Shown here piece by piece: positions 63,214 through 64,000 of a stretch of 64,000 nt of DNA (its first letter is position 1; each line of letters starts with the position of its first letter). The notes under the pieces were generated by a model. It was not told the origin of the DNA, made no database searches, and saw only the letters and a program-made list of their open reading frames with translations. Source of the DNA: Marinobacter nanhaiticus D15-8W (GTDB lineage Bacteria; Pseudomonadota; Gammaproteobacteria; Pseudomonadales; Oleiphilaceae). The translations under genes were made by a program, and so were the position numbers. The DNA lies in assembly GCF_036511935.1 (NCBI RefSeq), contig NZ_AP028879.1:5656-69655 (forward strand), written 5' to 3'.

Positions 63214-63969
63214 TTAAAAAAAGTCTTCGAAGGAACCCTCACTGGCCTCTTTGGCTGCCTCCAACCAGTTAGTCATCGTATTCACTCGATCTTGATATGC
63301 CTTCCCTTTCAGGCCATGAATAAGGTAGGCGTTTGGTGATCCTTTACCCTTTATGAGAATCGGTATACCGAAAGCTTCTAGCGTTTCTTCGTTAGTAACT
63401 CGAATCACACTGATCATCTGATGATTGACTAGATGATCTATCGCTTGGCGGATTCCGTTTTGTGGGATACCCGTTCGGTCTGCCATCGTTGAATAGAGTA
63501 TGAGAGAAACATTGTTGTCACGCTGGCATACAGAAAGTATGAGTAGATAAAGGACAAGTGCTCGCATGGCGAAGACGCCCCGGTTCGGGAACCGAGCCAA
63601 CGCAATCGGTTCGCTCGATGGACGATAACCGTATAACTGACCTTTAGGCAGCTTATAAAAGTTTTTAGGGTGGTAGTTGCTAAGCTCATATAAGAGCGGC
63701 TTCTTCTCCAGTCGAATAATTGCATTGCTCCACTCAAGGAGCGCCAGCCCATTCCGGATTTTCGCTCGGGATAACTTTAAGTACAGCCCGATTTCGTCAT
63801 AGGTCGTCCTGACCCGCCCCTCCCCGACATGCTTCTGTTGCTTCACATCGTCGGCCATGGCCACCAACAGCATATAGATTTTGAGCGCCGCAATTACGTC
63901 GCCGCTTGCGATCAGTGTCTTTTTAGCACTCTCCTCAAGCTGTATTTCTTGGCCTACGAAATGTGCCAA
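63214..63969 (-). CDS. Unrecognised protein with winged-helix-like segments
   Basis: 251 aa. Helix-turn-helix-like stretches occur at about 55-95 (TYDEIGLYLKLSRAKIRNGL) and 165-190 (ADRTGIPQNGIRQAIDHLVN). Two such modules recall plasmid Rep or partition regulators, but no family motif is certain. It is followed by a non-coding run to the window edge. Confidence 0.55.
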   Translation of the reverse strand: MAHFVGQEIQLEESAKKTLIASGDVIAALKIYMLLVAMADDVKQQKHVGEGRVRTTYDEIGLYLKLSRAKIRNGLALLEWSNAIIRLEKKPLLYELSNYHPKNFYKLPKGQLYGYRPSSEPIALARFPNRGVFAMRALVLYLLILSVCQRDNNVSLILYSTMADRTGIPQNGIRQAIDHLVNHQMISVIRVTNEETLEAFGIPILIKGKGSPNAYLIHGLKGKAYQDRVNTMTNWLEAAKEASEGSFEDFF

Positions 63970-64000
63970 GTAGGCAGGCCTGTCGGTCGCGATCCAGTTG

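Noticed and set aside
1..64000. CRISPR arrays
   Set aside because: No series of evenly spaced direct repeats was seen; the only repeated short motifs are the parS-like sites and four GTGAC elements.

Overview
The window reads as a large conjugative plasmid (or plasmid-like element) of a marine or halophilic gammaproteobacterium, with Marinobacter and its relatives as my best guess. The evidence is a ParAB-type partition module, a complete VirB/VirD4-class conjugation system, an antisense-RNA-controlled replicase gene, KlcA/ArdB anti-restriction and EexN entry exclusion, plus IS3 and IS66 elements. There are no rRNA, tRNA or core housekeeping genes. The host assignment is inference from protein style only.

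Region 1 (1-4.8 kb, minus strand) is one operon: VirD4-like coupling protein, ParA, ParB and two unrecognised genes. Palindromes of the form GTTTCCGAWTCGGAAAC lie in its leader (three copies) and once inside parB, and are the likely ParB sites. Region 2 (4.86-5.59 kb) is non-coding and packed with inverted repeats. It separates the coupling-protein operon from a divergent gene resembling a MOBC-type relaxase (Replic_Relax family) and is the best oriT candidate. Region 3 (5.6-21.8 kb) carries virB11, an accessory group (klcA, small unknown genes, an HTH protein) and the main T4SS operon in the order virB3-B2-B4-B5-orf-B6-B8-B9-B10-PilL_N-like-lipoprotein-VirB1-like-TraL-like, closed by a strong terminator. 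A long imperfect inverted repeat brackets roughly 7.4-21.8 kb.

Region 4 (21.8-26.2 kb) holds an OmpA-like lipoprotein, an orphan HigA-like regulator and the replicon. The replicon has a ~90-nt antisense RNA with promoter and terminator, a 20-codon leader peptide whose stop overlaps the repA start, and a ColE2/PriCT-like RepA. EexN follows. Region 5 (26.2-31.5 kb) is an accessory patch between insertion-sequence scars: a 5'-truncated umuC, a CapW/BrxR-like WYL regulator, a conserved 57-aa protein, a YegP-like protein and a DEDDh exonuclease. It is a reasonable place to look for a small regulated defence or stress module.

Region 6 (31.8-62.5 kb) is unusual for a plasmid backbone. It has two chemoreceptors, a SCO1-like protein coupled to one of them, four to five c-di-GMP enzymes and two Crp/Fnr-type regulators. 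A GGDEF-EAL gene plus a Crp gene occur twice (45.7-48.9 and 56.8-62.4 kb), so an ancestral segment was duplicated. The second copy was later split by an IS66 element with a perfect 8-bp target duplication. This region carries many scars: an amber codon in one EAL gene, a receiver domain without its phospho-acceptor Asp, a zincin-like gene with an ATC start position, receptor and integrase fragments, and IS3 fragments. Region 7 (62.5-64 kb) holds a VOC gene with an internal stop, an integrase fragment and an unrecognised winged-helix-like gene.
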